From: Solirubrobacterales bacterium
GTDB lineage: Bacteria > Actinomycetota > Thermoleophilia > Solirubrobacterales > Solirubrobacteraceae
Length of the DNA: 6,822 nt
Reading direction: 5' to 3'
Assembly: GCA_027314825.1 (NCBI GenBank)
Contig: DAHVAB010000080.1
Span: forward strand, 2,114-8,935
The notes beneath the pieces are model-generated. The model was not told the origin of the DNA. It did no database searches and worked only from the letters and a program-made list of their open reading frames with translations. The position numbers and the translations under genes were made by a program. The stretch's first letter is position 1, and the number at the start of each line of letters is the position of its first letter. Positions 6,702-6,822 of this stretch are shown one piece after another.

Positions 6702-6822
6702 GCGGCCCCGATCCGATCCACCTGCGCCCGACCGCGGAGCTCGCGCCGCGAGCGCAGGCCGCCGGCCGCCAGCGGCCGATGAGCGGCCCCGATCCGATCC
6801 ACCTGCGCCCGACCGCGGAGCT
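6665..6822. repeat. 81-bp period direct repeat, two identical 77-bp copies
   Basis: Copies at 6665-6741 and 6746-6822 are identical over 77 bp, separated by CGCG. The second copy ends exactly at the window edge, so more copies may follow. The period is 27 codons, and each copy holds the same ATG (6698 and 6779) and the same N-terminal codons of the divergent gene. The sequence CCGCGAGC occurs both upstream of the ATG and just after the repeated codons, which could have seeded the duplication. An assembly loop is also possible. Confidence 0.97.
6698..6822 (+). CDS. Start of a divergent gene, partial; possibly a nucleoside phosphorylase
   Basis: An open plus-strand frame from ATG 6698 to the right edge, 41 codons. 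It begins MSGPDPIHLRPTAELAPRA and, because of the 81-bp repeat, begins again with the same residues at Met28 (6779). The PIHLRPTA start resembles, from memory, N-termini of actinobacterial phosphorylase-family enzymes (purine nucleoside or uridine type), where an LLPGDP-like motif follows shortly after; that motif lies outside the window, so the identity is tentative. Either ATG could be the true start: 6698 is coupled to the short upstream ORF, while 6779 gives the shorter and more ordinary N-terminus. No Shine-Dalgarno precedes either. A nucleoside phosphorylase would fit with hpt nearby, though the genes are not in one operon. Confidence 0.42.
   Translation, partial: MSGPDPIHLRPTAELAPRAQAAGRQRPMSGPDPIHLRPTAE

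Noticed and set aside
6569..6802. Minus-strand 77-codon frame through the 81-bp repeat
   Set aside because: It runs antisense to the repeat and out of frame into the SCP2 gene, with no supporting start signal.

Overview
The window looks like chromosomal DNA from a very GC-rich actinobacterium. Thermoleophilia (Solirubrobacterales) would fit, but this is an inference from base composition, the conserved order tilS-hpt-ftsH-folP and an actinobacterial-type regulated adenylate cyclase; no rRNA or other marker confirms it. Almost everything is coded on the minus strand, so the genes read from right to left.

Layout in order of transcription: an SCP2-type lipid-binding protein (6635 to 6210), a class III adenylate cyclase with an N-terminal MerR-like helix-turn-helix and an Rv1264-like regulatory region (6210 to 4978), tilS (4981 to 3998), a possible 43-residue repeat peptide in the tilS-hpt gap (3998 to 3867), hpt (3837 to 3253), ftsH (3168 to 1183), folP (1072 to 215), and the start of an extremely acidic protein that runs off the left edge (from 254). 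The first three genes are joined by stop/start overlaps (TGATG and GTGA) and almost certainly form one transcript. hpt appears to have its own leaderless promoter. On the plus strand, at the right edge, a divergent gene begins (6698, partial), apparently preceded by a 13-codon upstream ORF.

The core genes are housekeeping: TilS makes lysidine-34 in tRNA-Ile, Hpt salvages purines, FtsH is the membrane AAA+ protease, and FolP makes dihydropteroate. The less ordinary parts lie at the joints between genes. There are three separate tandem repeats, with periods of 24, 45 and 81 bp (all multiples of three), plus a GAC/GAG codon repeat at the left edge. The 45-bp repeat carries a strong Shine-Dalgarno and ATG in every copy. 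The right-hand regulatory region has two overlapping, oppositely directed -10 boxes around TCTAGA, each exactly 7 nt from an ATG, which suggests divergent leaderless transcription.

Both edges fall inside repeats, and the right edge ends exactly at the end of a 77-bp identical copy. The window may therefore be a whole assembled contig that broke at repeats.
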